A program made the position numbers and the translations under genes. From Aestuariivirga sp. (GTDB lineage Bacteria > Pseudomonadota > Alphaproteobacteria > Rhizobiales > Aestuariivirgaceae), in the NCBI RefSeq assembly GCF_020252405.1, contig NZ_JADCDA010000034.1:1-43979 (forward strand): DNA of 43,979 bases. The letters run 5' to 3'. Below the pieces are notes generated by a model that worked only from the letters and a program-made list of their open reading frames with translations, made no database searches and was not told the origin of the DNA. Of this stretch, positions 27,809 to 38,434 are shown one piece after another. The stretch's first letter is position 1; each line of letters opens with the position of its first letter.

Positions 27809-28978
27809 TTATTCCGCTGCAATGGTCATTACGGTCGGTCGATCAAGCGCTGGGCCGGTAAGGCGATCCAGCAGGTGCTCCCGTAGAAAAGAGACGGCGG
27901 GCACGGCAAGTCCATCGCCAAAAATGTGGTATCCGTCATTGTAGTTCTCTGGAATTGCGTAATCGGCACTCTTCGGAACTCCCATCAGGTTTGCTGCTTC
28001 CCGGACCGTCAGAAGTCTCGATCTGATTTTTTTCTTGTCGACCACGAGGATGATCTGTCTGCTGGAGCCTCCTCCAGGAGTCCTCAGGCAACCGGCTATG
28101 CCGTCAAAGCGCACTTCGGCCCTTTGCACTCTCCCTAAGCGCTCCTCATTTCTCGTCCGCTTGTAAATTGTTCCTACAGTCCTCTCACCGGACGCCTGAG
28201 CCACCTTCACCTTCTCAAGGTTTGTCGGCGACATCATCGAAAGAAGACGGGAAGTCTCCGCATCAGAATGCCACGTGCTGACATCATCATCACGTTCCAG
28301 CATATCGGCAAGGTTCAGTTGGCGGGGTTTGGGAATGGGCAACCGCCACCACCGCCATACGGCTCCAAGATGTGACGGCAATGATGAATACGCCTGGTAA
28401 ACCGCTTCATTGTGCCAAGGTCTGATTGGCGCGTCAGCGACCAGCTCGGGTCTGTATTGCTCTCCGCGCTTCTGACAGACGACGAACAGCCGTGGTCTTG
28501 ATTGTGGAAGGAAATGAACTGCGTCAATCACAAGTGCGCCAAAGTCATAGCCCAGGGAGAAAACCGCTTGAGCGAGTTCCCGGAAGTCCTGCCCTCCATG
28601 AGACGATAGCGCGCCAGTCACGTTTTCCAGAACTAGCAAACGGGGCGCGCGGTTTTCCGCACTCAGAGAACTTATTGCCTGCCAGAAGCCCCAAAACGCG
28701 CCGCTTCTCTCTCCCGCCAGTCCGGCGCGATTCCCAGCCAGAGATAAGTCCTGACACGGAAATGAAGCCCAAGCCAAGTCGGCCCTGCCTGGTAAGTCCC
28801 CGGATCTGAGCTTGTAGACGTCGCCGTGCACGATCTCCTTCTTCCCGAAGTTCGCCTGGTAGGTTGCGACTTTCTTCGGGTCAATGTCATTGGCCAAGAG
28901 GCATGTCCAATCGGGGCCAAGCCCCAGACGGGCCATGCCGCCACCGGCGAAGAATTCGTAAAAAAAGCGATTTGCCAT
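27809..28978 (-). CDS. DNA (cytosine-5) methyltransferase
   Basis: 389 residues with the ordered C5-methyltransferase motifs: I FAGGGM (10-15), IV FPCQDLS with catalytic Cys75, VI ENV (118-120), VIII QSRPRLF (159-165) and C-terminal X near FGDGLAVPAVSFL. The target-recognition region lies at about 185-300. It is the first gene of a three-gene unit with the GIY-YIG nuclease and vsr. Base composition is visibly lower in GC than the flanking groEL and glycogen genes, which suggests horizontal gain. The methylated sequence cannot be predicted here. No controller (C) protein gene is present. Confidence 0.95.
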   Translation of the reverse strand: MANRFFYEFFAGGGMARLGLGPDWTCLLANDIDPKKVATYQANFGKKEIVHGDVYKLRSGDLPGRADLAWASFPCQDLSLAGNRAGLAGERSGAFWGFWQAISSLSAENRAPRLLVLENVTGALSSHGGQDFRELAQAVFSLGYDFGALVIDAVHFLPQSRPRLFVVCQKRGEQYRPELVADAPIRPWHNEAVYQAYSSLPSHLGAVWRWWRLPIPKPRQLNLADMLERDDDVSTWHSDAETSRLLSMMSPTNLEKVKVAQASGERTVGTIYKRTRNEERLGRVQRAEVRFDGIAGCLRTPGGGSSRQIILVVDKKKIRSRLLTVREAANLMGVPKSADYAIPENYNDGYHIFGDGLAVPAVSFLREHLLDRLTGPALDRPTVMTIAAE

Positions 28979-29032
28979 TTATGGAAGTTCGCCTAACGTT
29001 CTCCCGTCGTCAAGGGCGGGGCACATACACTC

Positions 29033-29062
29033 AACAAAAAACCCCGGTGTTTCCACCGGGGT
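29033..29062 (-). terminator. Rho-independent terminator downstream of groEL
   Basis: On the minus strand the arms ACCCCGGTG and CACCGGGGT around GAAA are followed by TTTTTTG. It separates groESL from the methyltransferase operon, which is transcribed in the same direction. Confidence 0.9.
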
Positions 29063-29113
29063 CCGTTTGTTTCAGCCTGTGGCTGACAGGACTTCTTAGA
29101 AATCCATGCCGCC
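29033..29113. repeat. Direct repeat B: ghost groEL tail plus terminator (proximal island border)
   Basis: On the minus strand this reads GGC GGC ATG GAT TTC TAA (Gly-Gly-Met-Asp-Phe-stop, 29113-29096), a second groEL-type ending about 75 bp beyond the real one, followed by the conserved TTCAGCCTGTGGCTGA and the terminator. It is a direct repeat of 26234-26313 at exactly 2,800 bp spacing. Confidence 0.8.
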
Positions 29114-29139
29114 ACTTTGACCGGCCTTGGCCGGTCAAA
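29114..29139. repeat. Perfect 12-bp inverted repeat between the two groEL tails
   Basis: The arms CTTTGACCGGCC and GGCCGGTCAAAG with a TT centre lie between the real groEL stop and the ghost tail. It may be a second hairpin or a small mobile palindrome. Confidence 0.75.
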
Positions 29140-29173
29140 GCACTTTCGGTGATGGGCGGCTTTTATGGACTCC

Positions 29174-30832
<1,659 letters not shown>

Positions 30833-30866
30833 TTACGGGTTGTTCAGTTGTGGGGGGCGAGGTGGA

Positions 30867-31181
30867 TCAGGCGACCTTCTTGGACGCCGGCTTGCCCTCA
30901 AGCACGCCCATGATGTCGCTTTCCTTCATGATCAGATACTCGACACCATCGATCTTGACTTCGGTGCCGGACCACTTGCCGAACAGCACGATGTCGCCGG
31001 CCTTCACATCGAGGGGGATGAGCTTGCCGGTCTCGTCGCGGCCACCCGGGCCCACGGCGATGATTTCGCCCTGCATCGGCTTCTCCTGGGCGGTGTCAGG
31101 GATGATGATGCCACCCTTGGTCTTGGTGTCTTCCTCGACGCGCTTCACCACAACGCGGTCGTGCAGAGGACGGAATTTCAT
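30867..31181 (-). CDS. groES: Co-chaperonin GroES (10 kDa)
   Basis: A 104-residue GroES starting [18 protein letters not shown]. The mobile loop is [17 protein letters not shown] (about 19-35) and the roof hairpin PGGRDETGK follows. It caps the GroEL ring. The start is set by GAGGAG about 8 bases upstream of the ATG. It is the first gene of the groESL operon, with a CIRCE element ending 76 bp upstream. Confidence 0.99.
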   Translation of the reverse strand: MKFRPLHDRVVVKRVEEDTKTKGGIIIPDTAQEKPMQGEIIAVGPGGRDETGKLIPLDVKAGDIVLFGKWSGTEVKIDGVEYLIMKESDIMGVLEGKPASKKVA

Positions 31182-31256
31182 GTCGGTTAACTCCTCGGAA
31201 TGTCGTCATTTTTTGAGGTTTGACACTGGCGGACTCCGGATGGGAGGCCAGCCCTG

Positions 31257-31283
31257 CTGGCACTCCCCTGTGTAGAGTGCTAG
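31257..31283. promoter_or_regulatory. CIRCE element (HrcA operator) of groESL
   Basis: CTGGCACTC, 9 bases, GAGTGCTAG matches the consensus TTAGCACTC-N9-GAGTGCTAA except at the outer bases. Its position upstream of groES is the standard one for HrcA repression. Confidence 0.93.
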
Positions 31284-31294
31284 CAGTCCGGTGG

Positions 31295-31323
31295 AGATAT
31301 GGCGGACGGGGCGTTCCGTCAAG
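31295..31323 (-). promoter_or_regulatory. Probable heat-shock promoter of groESL
   Basis: On the minus strand CTTGAC (31323-31318) and CCATAT (31302-31297) are separated by 15 bp, close to the RpoH pattern CTTGAA/CCCCATAT. CIRCE lies just downstream, as expected for dual RpoH/HrcA control. The -35 also fits the housekeeping TTGAC. Confidence 0.6.
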
Positions 31324-31371
31324 AGGGCGGCAGGGTCAAAGATTAAATTTTGTTCGGGTCGGCCGGGCGGC

Positions 31372-32847
31372 TCAGAACAGCGGTTCCACCGCCTTGTAAA
31401 GCCCCCGGAATTTCTGAAGCCGCGCGGCATAGATTTGGGCCAGCTCCGGGTCGGGCCGGATTTCGGCGGCGATCTCCGGCTTGCTGCACACGGCGGCGAC
31501 ATCCTCCCCCGTCGCGGCAAGCCTCGCCAGCCGGGCCGCGCCGAAGGCGGGGCCGGCTTCGGAACCCTCCTGCAGAAGCACGGACTTGTTCAGCGCGCTC
31601 GCCAGGATCTTCATCCAGAAGCGGCTCTTCGATCCGCCGCCGTTCACCGCAATCCGGTCCGGCAGCTTGCCCGTCGCTTCGAGACAGCCCTGCGCATCGG
31701 CAAGCGACAGCGCCACGCCCTCCAGCACGGCCTGGGTCACCTGTTCCGGCGTGGTGGCGGGGGTGAGGCCGAACAGCACGCCCTTGGCATGCGGGTTGTT
31801 GTGCGGCGTGCGCTCGCCGGAGAGATAGGGCAGGAACAGCAGGGCCGAGGGGCCGGTGAAGGCGCGCTCCGTGTCCTCCAGCAGCTGCCCGATGTCGCCC
31901 CGCCCCATCAGCCCCGCCGCCCAAGCCAGTGCGCCGGCGCCGTTGAGCAGCGCGGCCATCTGGAACCAGCGGCCGGGCAGCGCGTGGCAGAAGGTGTGGA
32001 TCAAATGCTCCGGGGACGGACGATAGGTCCCGCGCGCGGCGAAATACTGCGTCGCTGTGCCCAGCGAAATGAAGGCATCGCCCCCGTTCACGGCCCCGCT
32101 CGCCACCGCACCCGCCGCCGCATCGCCCGCACCCGCCGCGACGATGATGCCGGGGGACAATCCCCACGCCATCGCCACCGATCCCTGCAACAGGCCGGAG
32201 ACGGCGGAGCCTTCGAGCGCGGTGGGCAGCATCGAAAGCGGAATGCCCGCCGCGGCCGCAATCTCCGGCGACCATTGCCGTTTCGCGCCATCGAGCAGCA
32301 GCGCGCCCGAGGCATCGCACATGTCGGTGGCGAAGCCATGGGTCATGCGGAAGCGCGCATAGTCCTTGGGCAGCAGCAGATGCCTGGCGCGGCCGAAAAC
32401 CTCCGGCTCATGGCGGGCCAGCCAGAGAAGCTTGGGCGCCGAAAAGCCCGGCATGGCCGGAACGCCCGCAATGGCGCCGATCCCGGGCAGCTTCGCATTC
32501 AGCCAGGCCGCCTCGGCATGCGCGCGCCCGTCATTGTGCAGGATCGCCGGGCGGATCGGATGGCCCGCCGCGTCCAGCAGCACCGCGCCATGCATCTGGC
32601 CCGAAAGCCCAATCGCTTTCACCTCGTGCCAGGCATTGCCCGCCTTGTGGCGCAGCCCGGCGATGGCCTGCCCGACCGCCACCCACCAGTCCTCCGGGTT
32701 CTGTTCCGACCACAGGTCCTGCGGCCGGGAGACGGCAAGCGGTGCGGAGGCGCCCGCAAGAATGTTCTGCTCCCCGTCCACCACCACCGCCTTGACGGAG
32801 GACGTGCCGATGTCGATGCCGAGAAAACTGCTGGCGGAATTGCTCAT
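31372..32847 (-). CDS. xylB: Xylulokinase (FGGY family)
   Basis: A 491-residue sugar kinase that phosphorylates D-xylulose to xylulose-5-phosphate for the pentose phosphate pathway. Family marks: GIDIGTSSVKAVV (about 9-21), IGLSGQMHGAVLLD (about 80-93, the xylulokinase MHG signature), the catalytic Asp in AAGAGDAAAGAV (about 235) and NGGGSKSRFW (about 390). The length is standard. The specific sugar is assigned by the MHG signature. No xylA, xylose transporter or regulator is near, so it stands alone, its 3' end facing the groESL promoter region. Confidence 0.92.
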   Translation of the reverse strand: MSNSASSFLGIDIGTSSVKAVVVDGEQNILAGASAPLAVSRPQDLWSEQNPEDWWVAVGQAIAGLRHKAGNAWHEVKAIGLSGQMHGAVLLDAAGHPIRPAILHNDGRAHAEAAWLNAKLPGIGAIAGVPAMPGFSAPKLLWLARHEPEVFGRARHLLLPKDYARFRMTHGFATDMCDASGALLLDGAKRQWSPEIAAAAGIPLSMLPTALEGSAVSGLLQGSVAMAWGLSPGIIVAAGAGDAAAGAVASGAVNGGDAFISLGTATQYFAARGTYRPSPEHLIHTFCHALPGRWFQMAALLNGAGALAWAAGLMGRGDIGQLLEDTERAFTGPSALLFLPYLSGERTPHNNPHAKGVLFGLTPATTPEQVTQAVLEGVALSLADAQGCLEATGKLPDRIAVNGGGSKSRFWMKILASALNKSVLLQEGSEAGPAFGAARLARLAATGEDVAAVCSKPEIAAEIRPDPELAQIYAARLQKFRGLYKAVEPLF

Positions 32848-32941
32848 TTACCGTCCCGCGCCAAATGCAGTGTGCTATCGAATGGCGTGACAATCCCTTT
32901 CCCAGCGTCATACATTGACGTTTGTATCATGGAGACTCGAC

Positions 32942-33637
32942 GTGAAGCGTGGGTGGACGACCCTTGGCGGAATAGCGGTTCATGACTTTCGACGCGCGCT
33001 CCGCGTTCTCGAAAAAGATGTCCCAAGGCACGAACTCCTCAAGTTGCTGGCGGACAGGATACGCAGCAAGCTGGTATATGTACTTGCGGCCTATCCTTTT
33101 CTGTTGTTCGGCGTCTTTCTGATCGCTGACTGCAAAGTCGGAAATGTCATTCTATTGCCTGAGTTCCTGGGGTTCGCGGAAATCCCGCTCAGTTATGTGG
33201 TGTTCGTGTTGGCCTGGCTCTGTGCAGGGGTTGTTCTCGGCACGCATAGCATATGCCTGATGGGCAGGTACCTCGGCTTGCTCGTGTGGAAATCCTTCCC
33301 GTCTGGCAGTGTTGCGGCCTACACCGCGCCCTATCTCGGGCTGCCGGTCTTCTCCCTCGCCAGGGAAACATATTTCCGCCTCGCAAAAGCGGCGCGAAGT
33401 TCCAGGCGGTCAAGGCGGGAGTTGGGTCTCTACCAGATTCCCATATCGGGAATTTGCGCTGCGTTCCTTTTTGTCGACCTGTTCATCTTCAGCATCTTGA
33501 TGTCGACCGCCATCGCCGTCGTCAGGGCTCCCGAAACAGAAACGCACGGCCACTTGCTTGGCTATGTGAGCCTGTGCTTCCTCCTCGGTCCGCTGCTGAA
33601 TGTGGTCGCCTACCGGATTCCCATCAGATACCGATGA
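32942..33637 (+). CDS. Hypothetical integral membrane protein
   Basis: 231 residues from a GTG at 32942, chosen because GGAG lies 7 bases upstream; a TTG at 32915 is possible but has no ribosome-binding site. The N-terminal ~45 residues are charged (a cytoplasmic helix with VHDFRRALRVLEKDV). Then come about five hydrophobic segments (near 44-65, 80-105, 115-140, 180-205, 210-228) with a basic loop RSSRRSRRELG between. No family is recognised. The composition is somewhat less GC-rich than its neighbours. It is divergent from xylB and convergent with ubiG, with no operon partner. Confidence 0.7.
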   Translation: MKRGWTTLGGIAVHDFRRALRVLEKDVPRHELLKLLADRIRSKLVYVLAAYPFLLFGVFLIADCKVGNVILLPEFLGFAEIPLSYVVFVLAWLCAGVVLGTHSICLMGRYLGLLVWKSFPSGSVAAYTAPYLGLPVFSLARETYFRLAKAARSSRRSRRELGLYQIPISGICAAFLFVDLFIFSILMSTAIAVVRAPETETHGHLLGYVSLCFLLGPLLNVVAYRIPIRYR

Positions 33638-33647
33638 CGGGTGGCGC

Positions 33648-34388
33648 TCACCCCTTCTGCGCCACCAGCATGTAGTTCACGTCCATGTCGCGGCTCACCC
33701 TCCACTGGCGGGAGAGGGGGCTGTAGGTGACACCCAGCTCTTCCTTCACGGTGAGGCCATTGTCCGCCAGCCAGCCCTTCAGCTCGGCAGGGGTGATGAA
33801 CTTTTCCCACTGGTGCGTGCCCCTGGGCAGCCAGCCCAGCACATATTCGGCCCCGATGATGGCAAGGCCGAAGGACTTCAGCGTGCGGTTGAGGGTGGCC
33901 ACGAACATCAGCCCGCCCGGCTTCAGCATGGCGGCGCAGGTCCTGACGAAGGCGTCGGGGTCCGCCACATGCTCGATCACCTCCATGTTGAGGATCACGT
34001 CGAACTGTTCGCCGGCCGCGACCAGGTCCTCCGCCGTGCCCACGCGGTAGTCGATGTCGAGGCCCATTTCCTGCGCGTGGACGGTGGCCGTCTTGATGTT
34101 GCGCTCCGATGGGTCCACCCCGGTGATCCTGGCCCCCAGCCGCGACATGGGCTCGGTCAGAAGCCCCCCGCCGCAGCCGATGTCGAGAAAGCGCAGGCCT
34201 TGGAACGGCTCCCGTTCCAGGGGGTCCCGCCCACAGCGCGCCGTCACCTGTTCCTTGATGAACTGCAGCCTGACCGGGTTGAACACATGCAGCACCCCGA
34301 ACTTGCCTTTGGGGTTCCACCATTCGGCCGCCATGGCGGAGAACTTGGCGACTTCGGAAGGGTCGAGGGAGGGGGCGGCAGCGGTCAT
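33648..34388 (-). CDS. ubiG: Ubiquinone biosynthesis O-methyltransferase UbiG
   Basis: A 246-residue SAM-dependent methyltransferase catalysing both O-methylations in ubiquinone synthesis. The N-terminus [20 protein letters not shown] and the following [15 protein letters not shown] are the UbiG hallmark. Motif I is [10 protein letters not shown] (about 67-76), and [15 protein letters not shown] and KPGG follow in order. The chosen start at 34388 (MTAAAPSLD) matches the family, and the 29 extra codons upstream are not conserved-looking. It is divergent from lysC, an arrangement common in Rhizobiales, with a repeat-filled intergenic region. Confidence 0.96.
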   Translation of the reverse strand: MTAAAPSLDPSEVAKFSAMAAEWWNPKGKFGVLHVFNPVRLQFIKEQVTARCGRDPLEREPFQGLRFLDIGCGGGLLTEPMSRLGARITGVDPSERNIKTATVHAQEMGLDIDYRVGTAEDLVAAGEQFDVILNMEVIEHVADPDAFVRTCAAMLKPGGLMFVATLNRTLKSFGLAIIGAEYVLGWLPRGTHQWEKFITPAELKGWLADNGLTVKEELGVTYSPLSRQWRVSRDMDVNYMLVAQKG

Positions 34389-34497
34389 TCTGAAATCCAA
34401 TTTAATGCTGTGGCGATTATTGCATAAGCGAAACCTGTCATCTATGAGTACGCCGCGCCGCGCCCGGGGGTTCAAATTCCTTCAGAGTTGACCACGA

Positions 34498-34610
34498 GCG
34501 CATGTTCCGCTCAGCCGGAATCGCCTGGACGAAAAGAACATGCGCCAGATCAAAAGCCTGAGCATGATCTTGCCGCAAAAGCGGTTCCACTTTTGCGGAT
34601 CATGCTTTAG
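34498..34610. repeat. Composite palindromic intergenic repeat
   Basis: A GCATGTTCC unit (GCGCATGTTCCGC to GAACATGCGCC, about 34499-34545) is joined by AGATCAAAAGCCTGA to a GCATGATC unit (GAGCATGATCTTGCCGC to GCGGATCATGC). It fills most of the space between ubiG and lysC. It is the same composite order as at 39662, but inverted. Confidence 0.92.
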
Positions 34611-34667
34611 CCGGACCTCCCGAGGAGGGGTTTCCGGGCGGCGGGGGATATGAAAGGTTTAGGGCCG

Positions 34668-35927
34668 ATGGGCCGTCTGGTTATGAAGTTCGGGGGGACT
34701 TCGGTTGCGGATATCGCCCGCATCCGCAACGTCGCCCGCCATGTCGAGCGTGAAGCGAAGGCCGGCCACCATGTGGCCGTGGTCGTTTCCGCCATGTCGG
34801 GCACGACCGACCGCCTGGTCGGCTGGTGCCGCGAGGCCGCCGCGGTGCATGACGCCCGCGAATATGACGCTGTGGTCGCTTCCGGCGAACAGGTCACCGC
34901 CGGCCTGCTGGCGATCGTCCTGCAGGACCTAGGGATACCCGCCCGCTCCTGGCAGGGCTGGCAGATTCCGTTGAGGACCGACGGCGTCCATGGCGCTGCC
35001 CGCATCGCCGGGATCGACGGCGACGAGATCAGGAAGCGCATGGACCAGGGGCAGGTGGCGGTGATCGCCGGCTTCCAGGGCATCGGGCCTGACCACCGCA
35101 TCACCACGCTGGGCCGCGGCGGGTCCGACACCTCCGCCGTCGCCATCGCCGCGGCGCTCGATGCCGCCTGCGATATCTATACCGACGTCGACGGCGTCTA
35201 CACGGCGGACCCCCGTATCGTCACCGGCGCGCGGAAGCTCGACCGCATCTCCTATGAGGAGATGCTGGAGCAGGCCTCGCTCGGCGCCAAGGTGCTGCAG
35301 ACCCGTTCGGTCGAGCTCGCCATGGTGTATAAGGTGCCCCTGCAGGTGCGCTCGAGCTTCGAGCCGCCGGATTCGCCCAACCAGAACAAGCCCGACGGGA
35401 CCGGTCCCGGAACACTCGTATGCGATGAGGAGCGTATCGTGGAACAGCATGTCGTCAGTGGTGTCGCCTATTCCCGTGACGAGGCCAAGGTCTCCGTCCG
35501 CCGCGTGAGGGACCAGCCCGGCGTTTCCGCCGCCATCTTCGGCCCGCTCGCCGAGGCCGACATTTCGGTCGACATGATTGTCCAGAACATTTCCGCCGAC
35601 GGCACCTACACCGACATCACCTTCACCGTGGCGCGCAAGGACCTGCGCAAGGCGCTGGAGGTGCTGAACGCGGTGAAGTCCAGGGTCGGCTTCGACGACC
35701 TCGCGCATTCGGCCGATGTCGCCAAGGTGTCGATCGTCGGCATCGGCATGCGGAGCCACGCCGGCGTTGCCGCCAGGATGTTCAGGGCGCTCGCCGAGAA
35801 GGGCATCAACATCCAGGCCATCACCACATCCGAAATCAAAACCTCGGTGCTGATCGACGAGGCCTATACCGAACTCGCCGTGCGCGCGCTCCACACGGCC
35901 TACGGCCTCGACGCCAAGGTCGCCTAG
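34668..35927 (+). CDS. lysC: Aspartate kinase
   Basis: It phosphorylates aspartate, the first step to lysine, threonine, methionine and diaminopimelate. 419 residues from MGRLVMKFGGTSVA at 34668, which matches the typical alphaproteobacterial start; an upstream ATG at 34650 adds six codons. The kinase domain is at about 1-245 with KFGGTSV, TLGRGGSDTSAVA (about 147-159) and TDVDGVYTADPR. Two C-terminal ACT domains (about 270-335 and 345-415) carry VSIVGIGMRSHAGVAARMF, expected to give feedback control by lysine and/or threonine. It is followed 90 bp later by ptsP, the usual order in this group. Confidence 0.97.
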   Translation: MGRLVMKFGGTSVADIARIRNVARHVEREAKAGHHVAVVVSAMSGTTDRLVGWCREAAAVHDAREYDAVVASGEQVTAGLLAIVLQDLGIPARSWQGWQIPLRTDGVHGAARIAGIDGDEIRKRMDQGQVAVIAGFQGIGPDHRITTLGRGGSDTSAVAIAAALDAACDIYTDVDGVYTADPRIVTGARKLDRISYEEMLEQASLGAKVLQTRSVELAMVYKVPLQVRSSFEPPDSPNQNKPDGTGPGTLVCDEERIVEQHVVSGVAYSRDEAKVSVRRVRDQPGVSAAIFGPLAEADISVDMIVQNISADGTYTDITFTVARKDLRKALEVLNAVKSRVGFDDLAHSADVAKVSIVGIGMRSHAGVAARMFRALAEKGINIQAITTSEIKTSVLIDEAYTELAVRALHTAYGLDAKVA

Positions 35928-36017
35928 CAGCCCCATGCGCCACGCCATCAGCCACGTCATGACGAAGGCCCGCCGCTGCAAAGCGGTTTGCGTCTCCGTA
36001 AGCGGGGACGGCGGCTG

Positions 36018-38285
36018 ATGGCAACCTCCGCCCTTGGCCCGCGCGTCCTGCTCAGAAGGCTCCGCGAGGTCATGGCGGAGCCGGTGGCGGCGCAGAAGCG
36101 CCTCGACAAGATCGTCCAGATCATCGCCGCCAACATGGTGGCAGAGGTCTGTTCGATTTACGTCATGCGGCCTGGAGATTTCCTCGAGCTTTATGCCACG
36201 GAAGGCCTCAAGCGGGAGGCGGTGCATAAGTCGAAGCTGAAGACGGGCGAGGGCCTGGTCGGCACCATCGCCAATCAGGCGATCGGGCTGAACCTGCAGG
36301 ACGCCCGGCAGCACCCGTCCTTCAAATACCTCCCCGAGACGGGCGAGGAAATCTACCATTCCTTCCTTGGCGTGCCGATCATGCGCGGCGGCGCCGTCAT
36401 CGGCGTGCTCGTGGTGCAGAACCGCACCAGGCGGCTCTACACCGAGGAGGAAGAGGAGGCGCTGCAGACCACGGCCATGGTGCTGGCGGAGGTCATCGCC
36501 GCGGGCGAGCTGCGCGAGGTGGCGCGCGAAGTCGCCGCCGACGTGGCGCATGTCCGCAGCCATCATCTCCGCGGCGATTCGCTCGCCGAAGGCGTTGCGC
36601 TTGGCCATGCCGTGCTGCACGAGCCGCGCGTCGTCATCCAGAATCTGATCGCCGAGAACGTGCCGGCGGAGAAGCGCCGCCTCGAGGATGCGGTGGCCCA
36701 GCTCCGCGCCCATGTGGATGAGTTGCTCGACGGCTCGGACGCGCAGCGCGGCGCCACCGAATATTCCGACGTGCTGGAAACAATCCGCATGTTCGCCCAT
36801 GACAAGGGCTGGACGAACCGCCTGCGCGAGGCGATTGACACCGGCCTCACCGCGGAGGCGGCGGTGGAGCGCGTGCAGAACGACAACCGCGCGCGCATGA
36901 TGCGCACCCCCGACCCTTACCTGCGCGAGCGCATGCATGACCTGGACGATCTGTCGAACCGCCTGCTGCGCATCCTCACCGGGGCGATCGCCACCGCGTC
37001 CCGCACCGACCTGCCGCAGAACGCCATCGTGGTGGCCCGCAACATGGGCCCCGCCGAACTCCTCGACTATGACCGCTCGAAGCTGCGCGGCGTGGTGCTG
37101 GAGGAGGGCGGGCGGACGAGCCACGTCGCCATCGTCGCGCGCGCGCTGGGCATTCCCGCCATCGGCCAGACGGAAGGGCTGATCGACCTCCTCGACACCG
37201 GAAGCCCGGTCATCGTCGATGGCGGCACCGGAGAGGTCTTCGTCCGTCCGTCCGCGGACCTTCAGCGCTCCTATGCCGAGAAAGTCCGCTTCTATGCGCG
37301 GAGGCAGGCGCAATATGCCGCGCTGAGGGACGAGCCCGCCGTCTGCAGGTCGGGCGAAAGGATCGAGCTCAACATCAACGCCGGCCTCATCGTCGACCTG
37401 CCGCATCTCCATGAATCAGGCGCCGACGGCGTGGGCCTCTACCGCACCGAACTGCAGTTCATGATGGCGAGCCGCTTCCCGCGGCTTTCCCAGCAGATCC
37501 GCCATTACGGGGCGATCATCGGGCAGGCCCAGGGCAAGCCCGTCACCTTCCGGACGCTCGACATCGGTGCCGACAAGGTGCTGCCCTATCTCCGCCAGCC
37601 GAAGGAGGAGAATCCGGCTCTGGGCTGGCGCTCGATCCGCATGGCGCTGGACCGTCCGGCCCTTCTCCGCCTGCAGCTCCGCGCGCTGATGATGGCGGCG
37701 GAAGGCCAGCCGATGAAGATCATGTTCCCGATGATCGCCGACATCGAGGAATACAGGCGGGCGCTGGACGCGGTGGAGACCGAGAAGCGGCATCTCCTGA
37801 AGCGCGGCCACAAACTGCCCGCACCGCTGAAGCTCGGCGCCATGATCGAGATTCCCTCGCTGCTCTGGCAGCTCGATCATCTGCTGCCGCTCGTCGATTT
37901 CGCCTCGATCGGGTCCAACGATCTCGTGCAGTTCCTCTTCGCGTCCGACCGCGGCAACCCCAGGCTCGCCGGCCGCTATGATCCTTTGAGCCCCGCAGCC
38001 CTGGGCGCCATGCGGCTCATCGTCGAGAAGGCGGCGGAGCATGGCAAGCCGGTGACGCTGTGCGGCGAATTGGGCGGACGCCCGCTGGAGGCGATGGGCC
38101 TCATCGGCGTCGGCCTCAACTCGATCTCCATGGTTCCCTCCGCCATAGGCCCGGTGAAGGCCATGCTGCGCACGCTCGACCGCCGTAAGCTGTGGACCTT
38201 CATGCAGCCCCTGCTGCGGAGCCCCCTCCACACGCTCCGCCCCGAGTTGCTGGAATTCGCCCAGCGCAACGGCGTGGTTCTCTGA
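36018..38285 (+). CDS. ptsP: Phosphoenolpyruvate-protein phosphotransferase PtsP (EI-Ntr)
   Basis: 755 residues. A GAF domain (about 20-165) comes first, then the PTS enzyme I modules: the phosphohistidine domain with His369 in GGRTSHVAIVARALGIPAI, and the PEP-binding barrel ending with Cys682 in VTLCGELGGRPLEAM. EI-Ntr passes phosphate from PEP to NPr and EIIA-Ntr, linking nitrogen and potassium status to regulation; the GAF domain senses glutamine in related species. The ATG at 36018 (MATSALGPRV) is chosen, since the frame upstream has only a TTG. It follows lysC. Confidence 0.97.
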   Translation: MATSALGPRVLLRRLREVMAEPVAAQKRLDKIVQIIAANMVAEVCSIYVMRPGDFLELYATEGLKREAVHKSKLKTGEGLVGTIANQAIGLNLQDARQHPSFKYLPETGEEIYHSFLGVPIMRGGAVIGVLVVQNRTRRLYTEEEEEALQTTAMVLAEVIAAGELREVAREVAADVAHVRSHHLRGDSLAEGVALGHAVLHEPRVVIQNLIAENVPAEKRRLEDAVAQLRAHVDELLDGSDAQRGATEYSDVLETIRMFAHDKGWTNRLREAIDTGLTAEAAVERVQNDNRARMMRTPDPYLRERMHDLDDLSNRLLRILTGAIATASRTDLPQNAIVVARNMGPAELLDYDRSKLRGVVLEEGGRTSHVAIVARALGIPAIGQTEGLIDLLDTGSPVIVDGGTGEVFVRPSADLQRSYAEKVRFYARRQAQYAALRDEPAVCRSGERIELNINAGLIVDLPHLHESGADGVGLYRTELQFMMASRFPRLSQQIRHYGAIIGQAQGKPVTFRTLDIGADKVLPYLRQPKEENPALGWRSIRMALDRPALLRLQLRALMMAAEGQPMKIMFPMIADIEEYRRALDAVETEKRHLLKRGHKLPAPLKLGAMIEIPSLLWQLDHLLPLVDFASIGSNDLVQFLFASDRGNPRLAGRYDPLSPAALGAMRLIVEKAAEHGKPVTLCGELGGRPLEAMGLIGVGLNSISMVPSAIGPVKAMLRTLDRRKLWTFMQPLLRSPLHTLRPELLEFAQRNGVVL

Positions 38286-38434
38286 ACCATTCTTCCTGCG
38301 GGGGATGCGCCCTGTCTGGCCCTTTTCCCCTCCTTCCGCGGGTGGGAGCGCGCGCCGCCGTCCCCGCATTAGCTTCCCATTCACCATTCTCGGTCATTCT
38401 TGGACAAAAGGTAACAGTGCCCGAGAGTGGTATC

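Noticed and set aside
28979..29032. A strong promoter for the methyltransferase operon
   Set aside because: A TTGACG is present on the minus strand, but no good -10 follows at the right distance, so no promoter is called.
34929..37412. An 827-codon open frame on the minus strand opposite lysC and ptsP
   Set aside because: It spans two real genes and their gap, has a shadow-like composition and no recognisable domain.
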